Below, one piece after another: positions 11,953 through 23,064 of a stretch of 64,000 nt of DNA. Made by a program: the position numbers and the translations under genes. The stretch lies in NCBI GenBank assembly GCA_002633005.1, contig NMRA01000020.1, positions 271,621 to 335,620 on the forward strand, in the 5' to 3' direction. This DNA comes from Phoronis australis (Eukaryota; Phoronida; Phoronidae). The notes beneath the pieces are model-generated. The model saw nothing but the letters and a program-made list of their open reading frames with translations, did not search any database and was not told the origin of the DNA. The stretch's first letter is position 1, and every line of letters starts with the position of its first letter.

Positions 11953-12019
11953 CCGTTCGTATTCAATCTCCAATCTGCATGTATTTGATTGTCAACATGA
12001 CGCACCTGTTATGTACTGA

Positions 12020-12205
12020 ATGCTCGGTTTACGCCGAGCCAACCGACTAATACTTTTGATTGGTCTGTTTGCCGAAAATCATCGTCCAGGACCAATCAGA
12101 TGTCTTAGCAGGTTTACCCGGCGAACCCGCTGGCGAAGTCAATCAAGTGTAGCCACTGTGTTGAAATCAAGCGTTTTAGCTCGAGCTGTTCTTTGTTCAC
12201 AGTAA
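12020..12205 (+). promoter_or_regulatory. Possible promoter / non-coding first exon
   Basis: Contains inverted and direct CCAAT boxes (GATTGG near 12059, CCAATCAG near 12092) within relatively GC-rich DNA. It is followed by a strong splice donor (CACA|GTAAGTAATG) just after 12200. No downstream exon could be tied to it, so it may be an unassigned 5' UTR exon or chance. Confidence 0.25.
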
Positions 12206-12776
12206 GTAATGACAATTGCACGTTTTGTACTTTCAGATAAGAGACTGAAGACCTAATGGATGCAAGATGCGTATTATGAAATAAGATGGACATTTATGTG
12301 CACTCAGTACTGCTTTATGACAGTACTACATTCTGTTTATGTGGATTATAATTCGAGCAACTTGAATAGGAGTCGTCTCTAGTTGTTTCCTTGGGGCAGA
12401 ATTTATCCAAACCTTCATTCTATCTCCCGCACCTATCGCAAGTGCATATCCAGGGAGTTGTGACTCGCCCTTCCAAGACCAACAGTGTTTTATGCAGAAT
12501 GTGACTTCACTTGTATGTTTAATGCCTCCAATGAGGATTAATAAGAAGACTTTTTGGACAGTGGTGCGGCTGCCGCCAACACTCGACACACCCTAAAGTC
12601 TTTATAGTTCAGTAAAAACAAAAAAGACATTTGACAAATCTCTTATCATTTTTGTTCGTCATACGTGAACTTTTTTAAAGAAATTGAACATAAATACCGC
12701 ACCACCAGAGATAATTATGCTTATACCACAATATTAGCCTCGAATGGCAAATACAACCGTGTAATAACCCATAAAA

Positions 12777-12796
12777 TTATCTCACTAGTGAGATAA
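12777..12796. repeat. Perfect 20-bp palindrome beside the SINE head
   Basis: TTATCTCACTAGTGAGATAA reads the same on both strands, with 10-bp arms and no spacer. It lies 10 bp past the 3' end of the tRNA-like segment on the minus strand. Confidence 0.8.
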
Positions 12797-12805
12797 CATT
12801 TTGGC

Positions 12806-12882
12806 GGGAAACCGAGGCCGGATTCGAATCCGGGCCTCAGCAGTTGCGAGTGGCCGACTTTACCACTACACCACTCAGCGGC
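12806..12882 (-). repeat. tRNA-derived SINE head or tRNA pseudogene
   Basis: On the minus strand an A-box-like TGGTGTAGTGG is followed at tRNA spacing by a B box GGATTCGAATCC inside a perfect T-arm (GCCGG/CCGGC). A 3' strand (CTCGG) can pair with CTGAG at the 5' side through one G-U pair. The anticodon arm (CACTCGCAACTGCTGAG) does not fold into a normal 5-bp stem with 7-nt loop, and no CCA-ready discriminator is clear. A SINE head or pseudogene is therefore preferred to a functional tRNA. Confidence 0.62.
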
Positions 12883-13104
12883 TGACGTCATCTTACATGA
12901 CGCACAACAACCGCATATTCAGCAAAGGGCAATGCACCGACAATTATGAAAAATAAGACGCGTAATTTCCACAAAAACGATATTTTGATTCAGTGAATTT
13001 TTTCTCTCGTGTTCTCTCACTTGTAAATCACCGATCTCCAATTTGAATGCAGGTGTAGTGTGGTCGGGATCCTTTGACTTGAGCCAAGGAGTGTACTAGT
13101 ACAG

Positions 13105-14090
13105 TAGGCAATGACCATCGCTTCTGTTGGCCCGAACCAGAGGCGATGCAGCTCCTATAGGCGCTCCATACGCCGGAAGCTTTTCGGCGAATTATGCCTC
13201 GCACTGGCTAAAGCATGAAAGTCACGTTGTTATAAATACCTTTTGCGTATAGAGGGACATCTTAGGAGGTTGGCGGTGTGTTTAATTCCTTCCAACTTGA
13301 ACAAATACTTCCGTTATCGAACTTTTTGTTCGAGCAGTCACTCGTTCCGTTCCCAAAATCGTGAACTCACCATTTTTATACTGCGCACGCTCCAATTTTT
13401 ACCGCGCTCGCTCGGTGATGTGACTTCATGACCTCAATCTTTAAATAGGCCAAAGGTGAGCTATTGCGGTCTTGTCCAATGAGATAAATATAACTATGTA
13501 TATAGCTCATTGGTCTTCTCAGTCAAATGTTCGTTTCTAAAATGCCCCCACTTATACTTGTCTTTAATTGGCGTTACTTGAAACTGATTGTATTTCAATG
13601 AATTATTGTTTGTATTTGATAAAAATAAATGCTGGTGATATGACATTTAATAGTCTTTGTGCACATATTTGACATTTTAATGTTTAACAACACGGCAAAG
13701 GCACGGCTGGTTCCCGGCAGCACGTACGCAAAGGGCGGGAACTTCAGCTTTCAAAGTTCGCCGGTAGGACCGCAACCTTCGGCCTGGTTAAAAGAATCTC
13801 TTGGCGTGCGCCGAGTGAAAATGTTGACTTCACGATTTTGGGAACTGAAATAGGGACTGCTTGAAGAACAAAAAATGATAACGGGAGTATTTGTTCGAGT
13901 TGGAAGGAATTAAACACATCGACAAACTCCTAAGGTGTTCCTCTATGCGCAAAAGGTATTTATAACAACGTGACTTTGATGGTTTAATCCGTGCGAGGCA
14001 TAATTCGCCAAAAAGCTTCCGGCGTATGGAGCGCCTATAGGAGCTGCATCGCCTCTGGTTCGGACCAACAGAGGCGATGGTCATTGCCTA
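13105..14090. mobile_element. 986-bp non-autonomous transposon with 286-bp TIRs and 9-bp TSD (Mutator/Foldback-like)
   Basis: 13105-13390 and 13804-14090 are inverted copies with few mismatches, both starting TAGGCAATGACCATCGC. CTAGTACAG directly abuts both ends (13096-13104 and 14091-14099), a 9-bp target duplication. Each TIR carries a subterminal hairpin (CATCGC.TCTG ... CAGAGGCGATG) and a TATAAATA. The 413-bp core has no transposase, but holds a CCAATGAG ... CTCATTGG inverted repeat around 13477-13514. Long TIRs and a 9-bp TSD are the standard marks of Mutator-like elements; Foldback elements are the alternative. Confidence 0.85.
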
Positions 14091-14439
14091 CTAGTACAGG
14101 AGAGTTCACTCCGCCATTTTACCATTCGTCGCAATGGTTACCGGTCGAAACACTAGCGCTCCAAGCGGTGAATAATCAACACTTAGGCGCGCAGTCCGAA
14201 CAATGTAAACACTGATAAATTCATATTTTAATGACATTCATTGTGCAATAAAATTCCTGTGTGATTGAAAATGGTTAGAATACATAAACTAACATCCACT
14301 TACAATCGAATGAGAAAGAAAATGTGTATTTTAATCAATATTAAAGTGTATTTATTTTTATTCTCTTGAAGCTCCCTTCAAAATCCATCATGGCAATTAT
14401 CGCTCCTTATAACAGTTCATACCTCCATGGACTACATAA

Positions 14440-14700
14440 TTTGAATGATTGCTCCTGGGGGTTCAGAGGGGAATTCCCACCAGATGCTAGCTAAGGGGGT
14501 ACCAGGCAAAAACCAGGTGGGTGTTGATCCCCTCCCAGGGTGGTTACATAGGAGGAGTGCTAAACAGGTAAAAACCAATGGGTATGTATGCCACATGGGT
14601 GTTGAGCCCCTCCCATCGTCACACATTTTGGTTGCTCCCCTGACCATTGACAAACATGTTGCTCCCAGCTCACTGCTGGTTTCATCTCCACCCAACAATT
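14440..14700. repeat. GC-rich repeat with duplicated GGGTGTTGA.CCCCTCCCA motif
   Basis: The motif occurs twice, near 14519 and 14600, about 80 bp apart. ORFs are open on both strands here because of the composition, but neither resembles a known protein, so this is treated as a repeat fragment. Confidence 0.35.
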
Positions 14701-15393
14701 TCGCATGTGTTCCCTAGTATTCAATGCACCAGGCTACTAGCAATGCAGACAATTGTTTTGTGCAATGGGTGTTACACAAATGAGAAGAAGAAAGCAAGGC
14801 AATTCATCACTACCACAAAATTGTAATACAATTTTAGAACATTCCATTATTTCTTAGGCATGCCAGTATAGGGCTCAATTCCACTCTCCCTCTCACCAAC
14901 AGTTACAAGTCACTTGCTAATCTGTAGAATAGCTCACAACTTACAAAACGTAGTAACATTGAGTATATCATCAAACATAATTGGTCAAAGTTCAAAATGT
15001 CATGACAAAAAATTAAGAAGTACTGAACAGCAATCAAAATATTCACTACCAACATAACTTCATACAAAACTGAATTCAAAAGACTTGGATGATAAAACTA
15101 AAATTTTATTTTATATACCCACTGTTCCTATCATCAATAACAGTAAATATTTCATGTAAGTTAAAGCCAGACTACAAGATCATATCTGATCCAATACCTA
15201 GCCACAACTGGGGCTTAAATTAATCACAATCTCCAAAACGTACAAAATAGGCAACACATGCACCAACCAATACAACAAGAAAATCTGACAACCTTGTCAC
15301 TCCCTATTAATTCACTAGTAAACAACAGCACTTTTCGCCAAAGAAATGCGTTATAAATAAATCTGCAAACTAATTTACTCACAGAGGTGTTTG

Positions 15394-16620
15394 TCATCCA
15401 GAAGTAAAATGATACGGGTTTAACAATATTTCAGCCCACCATTCAGACTCTGAATGATCCATCAGTTTCACTTTGGCTCTCTCCAAATCACAGGCTAACC
15501 ATTCATAAAATGTTTCAATCTGATCAACCTTAGTAAAATACGAAAACCAGATTTTGACTAATTGTCTTTTCTACACGTGATGTTCCAGTACTTGCTTTGT
15601 GATACAATAATTAGAAATGCAAAAAAGCCTATTACAGAGCTGTATATAATTTCCGGTGAACTTTTTTACCCTGACATCTTCATTTTCGGTGGATTCGAGA
15701 CATCAAATATTGTTCGAGCACTGCAGTCAATACCAGCTTGTTCTTCATTCATGAACATGGACTCCTCGAAGTGATGAGAGCATAACTTGCAATTCTTGGA
15801 CAAATAGGCTGCATCTCTATTCATAAGGTCATCTCCCAGCGCTTGCACCTGAACAGAAATCAATGACTGAGAGATTTAGGAACAAACCTCATACTCACTA
15901 GGTTCACAGAAGACTGGTAGCCAACGCTAAAGTAAAATACACTACAGAATTCCTGTCGTACTGTGATTGTGACAGAGACAAAAGCGTTTTGGTGTCAACT
16001 GAAAAAAACTCGGACTCAAATGTCGATCCACGGATATTTTAACAGGGCCGCGCCCCAGGCCCGGATCATTGACCCATAGAATGACGCACTGCTTACTGTA
16101 ACTTAATTGGTCCAACTGGCACATTAAAATTATGTTGATTTTTTCACCTTTTCACCGAGACCCACAGATTCTCTAACTTGACTCATGACAGACTTGTGGC
16201 CCTGTGGCTGTGATTGTGCCATGGCCATGTCACCCGGAGTCATATTACCCATGGCCATGGGCATGGGAATGTTTTCCTAAAATTATCCCTGCGATCGTAC
16301 GGGTGACATTTTGATTTGGAATTCGTGGACTGCAAAAAGCTGACGATCACATCGTACGTTCATCATAGTCCTTCCGCCGGCAGCCCGGTTGTACAGTAGG
16401 CCTAGCCTACACTACAGACAACAGTGGCAACGGGACTGCATTCGACTTGTCTAACAACCGTGAGCAGAACACACAAAATGAAAGCCAGTGTATCATATTA
16501 TTGCATAACAGATAATCCTTACCTTTCTGGATCCTTAACAAACCTAAAAAATGACACGTCTGGGGTTTTCATGGATGAATTCATGCAATTTATCGCACTG
16601 CAAAATGCGTCCTTCCCCAT
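15394..16620 (-). CDS. THAP-type zinc-finger protein, probably frameshifted or incomplete
   Basis: Exon 1 (16620-16523, 32 codons + 2 nt) starts MGKDAFCSAINC and ends FFRFVKDPE, the usual N-terminal THAP half, with C7 and C12 as the first two zinc ligands. Its donor is CCAGAAAG|GTAAGG. Exon 2 (from 15848, acceptor TTTCTGTTCAG) would continue as R-C-K-R-W, the expected THAP residues, but then shifts frame. The other frame gives GDDLMNRDAAYLSKNCKLC, then SHHFEES with the Cys-x2-His ligands, then TIFDVSNPP, the AVPTIF-box region, ending at TAA 15666. A few residues between W and GDD look deleted. A possible further exon (15570-15394, 58 codons, containing VDQIETFYEWLACDLERAK) has good composition but no phase-matched junction. 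THAP domains bind DNA; the target is unknown. It is either a recent pseudogene or a sequence error. Confidence 0.66.
16130..16264 (-). CDS. Small Met-rich ORF inside the THAP intron (44 aa)
   Basis: Starts MPMAMGNMTPGDMAMAQSQ and ends GLGEKVKKST before TAA. A TAG lies four codons upstream in frame, so the start is constrained to this Met or the next ones. The stretch is richer in GC than the surrounding DNA and looks coding in composition. The preceding TTTTAG could also be a splice acceptor. I do not recognise it. It may be an alternative exon, a retrocopy fragment or chance. Confidence 0.3.
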   Translation of the reverse strand: MPMAMGNMTPGDMAMAQSQPQGHKSVMSQVRESVGLGEKVKKST

Positions 16621-17519
16621 TGTTTTGGCGCTTCCTGGTTGACAGTTGCTTAGTCACCACTTGGCGGCGCTAGTAGTAGCGGTAACAGCGAACTCACAAA
16701 ATGTGTAGTAACAGTTGCTAAACCTTAATTTATAGATTCCTTTTATTTCTATTTTGTTGTATTTTTCAATTGGTTTTGAGTAAAAGCATTGTTTTACAAA
16801 AATATCTCGGCTTTTCTTAAAAGGTCACGACCTCCGACCCCGGGCCACTGACATAGAAAGTAGTTACAAAGCCGAGGCGAGTCGAGAAAGGTAGATCGAT
16901 TCATTGCAATGTTTCTCGTTCAGTATGTGGTATAAATAGATTATTACATGTTCTCAGTCGTTATCCCCCTTACCTAGAGCCCTCGTGGATTTTGTAGATC
17001 AAGAATTATCACCCTCGGGGCTAACGCACCTCGGGCCATAATTCTCTAGATAACGGGGGATAACGACTTCGCCATGTAATAATCTATATTTATTTCTAGT
17101 GCGTAAAATATTTTCTCAGGTAAAAAAGTTCTCGTCCTCACTTTAGAAATGACGTCAAGGTTACAATAGAATCATTGGCGGCGCTCCGTAGGGTGCTGGG
17201 TGGGTGCACTGCCCATGGTCTATAGGCGACCAGGGTGCACCACCAATGAGAATAGAGTAAAGAAAAATTTACTTGACGATAAAAACTTAAACCTAAATCT
17301 AAAACTGATCAACTCTAAATACGATATTTACTGAATAGGTTTGTAACTAGTATGTCAAAAAGAACTGTTCAGTAAAGTTACCCCACATACACCTGGGCCT
17401 ATCGCTTTTCCCATTTCCATTGGTCAAAACGTCGACCTTCGTGTTATCTTGTATTTTGTGCGATAAGATGACACGTACTTTTTCTATTTCAACACCCGAT
17501 TTTATACACCAAGTTAGTC
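16621..17519. promoter_or_regulatory. Divergent intergenic region between THAP gene and riboflavin transporter
   Basis: The 899-bp space separates two start codons facing apart, so promoters of both genes should lie here. No TATA box is obvious at either end. A palindromic MITE at 16931-17094 occupies its centre. Confidence 0.45.
16931..17094. mobile_element. About 164-bp palindromic MITE with ATAGATTATTACATG ends
   Basis: TAGATTATTACATG on the left is mirrored by CATGTAATAATCTA on the right. Further in, GTCGTTATCCCCC pairs with GGGGGATAACGAC and CTAGAG with CTCTAG, with an inner AGAATTAT/ATAATTCT pair. The whole segment can fold into one long interrupted hairpin. It has no coding capacity. 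Confidence 0.75.
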
Positions 17520-20500
17520 ATGGCGTATACTTCGGTAGCTCTATATGTTCTTATAGTTTTATTTACCATGTCTGGATATTCAGACATTGACTCGTTATGG
17601 GCCGAATTGCCTATTTTGGTACAGCGACTGCCGGAGTATTGGTTGTTACCAAGTTACTTCATGGTAATCGTGGGAGTCGCCTGTGTGTCAACAATAATTT
17701 ACATTGGTTTGCATAGATGTAGACCGGACATAGTGAACGAGGTTTCCGTGCAATACGGAATGAACGCAACATCGATATTTTGCTTCATCCTGTTAATTTT
17801 CTTCTGGAATTCAACAGTGGAGATCAACGGAGAGTCACACAGTGTTATTTTCTTGGGCATAATATCTCTGCTGTCGCTGAAGACACAAATAGGGCCAGTC
17901 GTATTTTTACCGTACTTATCACGGTTTCCCTCGGTATACCTCACGGCCTCTTTTGTTGGGGATGGATTAGGCGGCGTGGTACCATCGATTGTATCACTTA
18001 TTCAAGGGGCGGGAGAGTACCAATGCTTGAACACGTCAGCGAAATTCAACCAAACCCGGAACTCTCAATTCAAGAATCATTCTTCAGATTCCATGACTGA
18101 GTGGGAACAGATTTATTCACCGCCATTATTTTCAGTAAAAATCTTTTTCGTTATAACGACATTAACACTTGTTCTCTATGCTACATCTTTTCTTTTATTG
18201 CATCACCACCCATGGTGCAAGAAGTTCCACGTGACCAAAGGAGAACTCGACGCAAAAAAACATGAAGACATTGGTGAAGTGTTCTCATCAACTGTGACTA
18301 TCGTTAGCAATGACTATGAAATGTCAATGAACGGAGAAACCAAATCCCATGAAAGCAACCAGTCTCAGAAACAGAAGGAAGCCGTTGGGAACGGGATAGA
18401 ACTAGAGATCCATCAACAGTTTTGGGGAAATAACGTACTTTCTAAGTCGACGACAAGGTTTCTCATTTTTCAATACGGATTCAATTTTGGAATTAATTAT
18501 GGAGTCTTGCATCCTGTTCAGTCCTACGCTCTTCTTCCTTACGGTAAGCATCAATTTCTGGTTATGTTGAAATCTAGTTTCGGACTAAATTGCAACATTG
18601 GAAATGGTTCTCTGCCAATGAAACACATTACAGCCTGCTCACCAGGTATTTCTAGGGTTTGTTCGTAAATATTTTTAATTTCTGTTCATATCAAAGCATT
18701 TTCTTTTAGTTTCAAGTTTCAAAAAAACACGATCTGTCAACTGCTCGCCACTTCGTCGATTTTTCTCCCACAAGGCAAAGCACGGCAAGACATAGACATA
18801 GCACACTTTTCTTATATGGAAAATTTGACCTTTGACCTCAAGCGACTTCAAGCAACGTGAGTGCATGCGCGCATTTATCATAAGTGGGAGGGAGATTAGA
18901 AGCTCTGTGGTAACCACAGAGTTTTCCTTCGAGCGCATTTCAAAAAATCGTAAAACCTGTGATTTTTGTCTGGAAATTTCCTCACAAGGGAAGGTGAATT
19001 CCTCTGTAATAAAAGTTGCGAGATGCTACTTTCGCAGGAATTGTTTAAAAGATATTTTTGAAGAGTTTTCGCGTTCCATGCCTCTTTAAGAATGAAAAAC
19101 CGTGTACTGCAAATCACAGCGGAGTTTAGTTTTCTGTAGGCCCGAGATGTACATGCAGAAAATATTAGCTCAACTTGGACCAAAAGTCAATTTCAAATAT
19201 ACGCTCGTGTGTGATGAAGGGCTGAACGTACACTCGATTGTATATTGTAGCCAGCGTGGAAATGGAATATCCTAGGGGCATTTTCATGACCTACTAAACA
19301 CTGTATCTGCGGAAAAGTTTCCTTATATATACGCCCACTGAGCACATCTAAAGGTGGGCCTCTGCCGAAAACTCCGGTAGTCAAGATCTGCCTCGACGAG
19401 AAACCGGGACTCCGACAGCTTTTGCGCCACAGCGCGCATGGCTTGCAACTCATACCCCCAGTACTTCTTGTGTTTATTCTTGCTATGTTTTTACCCGTGG
19501 TTTTGGTTGCCGTTTTGAACATCGGAATCACCCACTAGGCACTTGCCTGAGGGCCCCACGACCACAGAGACCTCACGGCGATCATTGTTTGATTTGACTT
19601 GCGTTGTAAAAGTCTAACGATATAAACTTACATGCTATAGTGTATGTACAGTCTTAAGTCCCGTTTAGACATCAACTTTTGACACAACTGACACAGAGCA
19701 AATTGACCGGTGCCAAGCGGCCGTTTACACACACAACACACTAACTGGGGCAAGATGGAAGTTGTGGGCTGGAGAGTGGAACGCACAGGCGCAGGTTTGC
19801 AAATGGCGGGAGTTGCAGAGACAGAGAACCCGTATGTAAGCTATTACACAAGCGCAGTAGAGACGATCCTTTCCGCCTTGCCCCAGTTTCGCGTTAGACA
19901 TAAATAACTGACACGGTGCAAGATGACCGAGCGCAAATTGCTCTACCTCACAAACGGGTGACAAAAGTTGTCACCGCGGTGTCAGTTTGCTCCAGATCAG
20001 TCCTGTTTACATACATAATTGCGCTAGAACATTTCCTTCCGTGTCAGCTGATCTGTGTAAACGGCACTATACTGGTAGTCATTTAGCAAAACGTAACTGC
20101 ATGCCCACACCAAACAAGTCCAAGACCCCTCGTTGTAGCCACAAGTGTAGATCTCACATAGCTTGATGGTTCAACTCTCCATATATAAAAATGTGAGTGT
20201 CAATTTTGGATCGCTAAGTGTGTGTTACATTTCCTATGATTTTTTCTGAGTAAGACTCTCTTGGAATTAAACTCGAACAGGTGACCAATCTTGTCACTTT
20301 CAGCATTTTGTGCTGAATACTTTCGTGGGAATTTAAGAAATGAATGAAAACCAAACAGGTGTTCGTGATTACCTTTCTTTTGAAGTGAAACGTTTTCGGT
20401 CGTGAAAGATAACTAAGTTGAATTTACAAACATTGAATTTTGTACGTAGAAATCGAGAAGTATCCTGTTTGGAACACTGCCGTCAATCTCTTAACTGACA

Positions 20501-23064
20501 AAACACACACAACTCTACCCAGCATCTAAATTGTGTTTTCCTAATGGAGTGGTGAACTTACATCTCATGCACTATATAGTCCTTAGTTTTAACTGTAATA
20601 CTCATCCTCGGTAATATTGCTACGCACTCCATTTACGCTTCGGTGGTCCACGCCCTTCCGACTCAGTGTATACAATAAATACGCGTATGCGATGTATGTT
20701 TACGGTAATTATCTACTTATTTAAGACACTTAATTCATTTCGCACACCCAACATTAATTGTAAAAGTAATATTTTCTCTCACTTATTTCGCATGAGGCTA
20801 CTTGGTAGCAAATTCTTGTCTCACCCAATTCGCAAATTGTAGGTTTTTCACTTCCGAAGATATCACCGCAAAGCAATACACACCTCTTTCACTGTTGTAA
20901 AACATAATGTTGGAACAACCTAAAGTAACCAAATTACAGTTAATTGAATCAAGTTGGCAACCCCTAGGTTACTCTTCGTTCAAATGCCTAATGGGCATTG
21001 GCGATACTTGGTTGCTCAGTTAATTTCACACCAGTAAAATATAAAGTCTCGGAGTCCGTACTCAGTTTATTTGGTGCACCTCGACTATTTATTTTGGTGC
21101 GAAATACGTGGTGAAATGCAGTTTGCGTTTTTGCAGCTATAACTTTTTCTGTCATTGTATAGCGAAACCAATTAATTTGACGTACCAAAAATGTAAAACA
21201 AGTAGATTGAACTGTGATGTAAAACAAATAGATTGATCTGTGATTGTACCCTGAGGGCACGGCACTTATACATCGAATGCATTTACGGTATTTGCAGCCC
21301 ATATGCAGTAGATTCTACAACTTGAAGACCAGATTGTCCATGAAAGAGTATCTTTTCCAATAAAACACCCTACTAAAGGATTCCCTTTATGGGTTAGGAA
21401 CTCATCAAAAATTCTACTTTCACCGGGCCATTTTTACGGTTTACAACTTCACCGAAGTGTTTCACTTTCCTGTGTTACAAATCATTTCTTATACGTTGTT
21501 TAAATGCGTATTTTGTAAGGTTTAGAACGTCAGCAAACCAAGGATAATGGTTTAGAGAAAAAATATGATGAAGGGTGATTTTTTTCGGAGAATTTCCAAC
21601 AATTGGGTTTGTCGTGCTAAAGGTAAGCTTTTGCGATGCAGACGCTTAGAAAAGTGGGTGGGCGTAACCTTATTTCTCAATGGCACACCACTAGGATTAA
21701 CCGCGTTACCTGTTGCGTCTAAACTTATACTGCTTAGTGATTGATCCTAGACTCAGTTTATGAAACGGAAAAAAGTGTGCACAAATTCTGACTGGTTATG
21801 CAACATAGCTAGCCAATTTTTCCAGGGGTGGTAAACTACATTATTGACGGAGGCTGCATCTGGACCCTTTTGCAGGAGATTCCATGAAAAAGTCTCCTTT
21901 TTCGAAAGGGTTAATCCTGAGGAGGCAATTTGGCTTAGTGGGATGTGTATCCGCTTATTATTCTGACGACCGTGGGTTAGAGTCCTAATTGGACACGCTG
22001 CTTTACAGGTCTCCAGCGCCTCAACTCGGTTCTGTATATTATACTAATAAAGCATAAAAATGGTTCCAGGTGATCAGTGCCAACGGACACACGTGAGCGG
22101 CCTGCACACGTCTGGTAAAGGGTGTACCAGACCGCCTGTAATTATTGCGTGCGTATATTTACAGGTAATTTAGCCTTCTCTCTCGGCAACAGACTCTCGA
22201 CGGTCGCGCTCTCTGGCGCCGGATTACTTGCCCTGTTCATCCCTACCCGCTCAATCAAGGTGGTCACTCTTCATTTTGCCGTCGGTATCCTGACGTCCAT
22301 TTACATCCTGTCTGTGGCGGTAATGAGTCCGAATCCGCCACTTAGGGGCACTGATGAAGGAGTTGCGCTGGCGGTGCGTAGCCATTCGACTTTCCAGTGT
22401 TTTACATTTGTAGTAAACATATTCAGTCAGAATACGGCGATTGTTGAGTTAACACGCATTTATTGAAGATATGTTCAGTGGTATTTTGAAATTGTTTTTA
22501 GTTAAATCTGAAATAATACTGTTTGTAGCTCAGTCCAATGTCTTATAGTGTAAATATTGGAAAGCATATAATTTTTTGATGAATACCGAATGGAATCTTT
22601 ACGAACAAAATTTCGCTCTCTGAGACTGTACTCTTTCACAACCTTGGATTACGCTTTGTTGAGAGAAAACTCCTCGTTTTGGTTGTATCCAACCATAGGG
22701 CATACGTCATGTATTGGCGGTTTCGCGACATCGTCTTCTTGTAATACAAATTACAGATGGCGAGACAATCCACAGTTCCTAGCAATGTCGCCAGTGGAGA
22801 CGTGTAAATTTTACTTTCACCATACCAAACGCTTCAATAGCAGCTCTTTGCATATTATAGGTGCTGTCCTGGATTGTAATGTCTGTCACATTTGGCTACA
22901 ATCGCGTTGGCCTTGCGACAATTTTAAAAGAATCTGGTGGAAAAGAACCCCTAGTGTACGCAGGAGCGACGAACGTTGCTTGTACGGTCTTCGGCAGCAT
23001 ACTCATGTTTGTGTTAATCAATGCATTTAACCTTTTTAAGGATACTGCTCCGTGTCCAAACTGA
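17520..23064 (+). CDS. SLC52A: Riboflavin transporter, SLC52 family
   Basis: Three exons, 17520-18543, 22165-22373 and 22861-23064, join in phase to 1437 nt (478 aa; human members are about 445-470). Family marks include the N-terminal LWAELPILVQRLPEYWLLPS, the segment GDGLGGVVPSIVSLIQG, QSYALLPYGNLAF across the first intron, VMSPNPPL, and VLSW at the start of exon 3. About eleven hydrophobic spans are visible, near residues 5-22, 42-62, 82-98, 107-130, 138-162, 200-223, 312-335, 344-366, 370-393, and two in exon 3. A polar luminal loop with NxS/T sites follows span 5, and a charged cytoplasmic loop of about 85 residues follows span 6. SLC52 proteins import riboflavin across the plasma membrane. 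The three mammalian paralogues cannot be told apart here. ATG 17520 follows an AT-rich leader and precedes the expected first span. Confidence 0.93.
18660..18845 (-). repeat. Dispersed repeat, copy 1
   Basis: Read on the minus strand, it aligns with 25720-25925 on the plus strand. Shared words include TGTCTATGTCTTGCC, TGTGGGAGAAAA and AAACTTGAAACTAAA-like runs. Divergence is substantial, so these are old copies. Confidence 0.65.
19650..20075. mobile_element. Inverted-ended element of about 425 bp in the transporter intron
   Basis: AGTCCCGTTTAGACA on the left resembles the reverse complement of TGTGTAAACGGCACTAT on the right. Inside are TGACACAGAGCAAATTGA, TGACACGGTGCAAGATGACC and an exact GGTGACAA-AAG-TTGTCACC hairpin at 19957-19975. 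The same words occur near 61070-61430, which suggests a family. Confidence 0.5.
21921..22000 (+). repeat. Second tRNA-derived SINE head, degenerate
   Basis: A box TGGCTTAGTGG at 21931-21941 and B box GGGTTAGAGTCC at 21974-21985 are near tRNA spacing. The stems are too decayed for a working tRNA. It lies in the transporter intron 1. Confidence 0.5.

Larger units (their letters stand above)
18544..22164 (+). other. First intron of the riboflavin transporter
   Basis: A 3.6-kb intron made largely of dispersed repeats. It holds a minus-sense copy of a repeat shared with 25720-25925, a 400-bp palindromic element (19650-20075) and a tRNA-like SINE head (21921-22000). No other gene is visible. Confidence 0.7.

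Noticed and set aside
11641-11973. 110-codon minus-strand ORF
   Set aside because: Its Ser/Pro/Leu-rich start comes from the GGAC/GGAG simple repeat and the rest has no recognisable domain.
12806-12882. Functional tRNA gene
   Set aside because: The T-arm is perfect but the anticodon arm does not form a normal 5-bp stem with a 7-nt loop.
14432-14717. Overlapping ORFs on both strands, 88-90 codons
   Set aside because: Opened by GC-rich repeated motifs; neither resembles a protein family.
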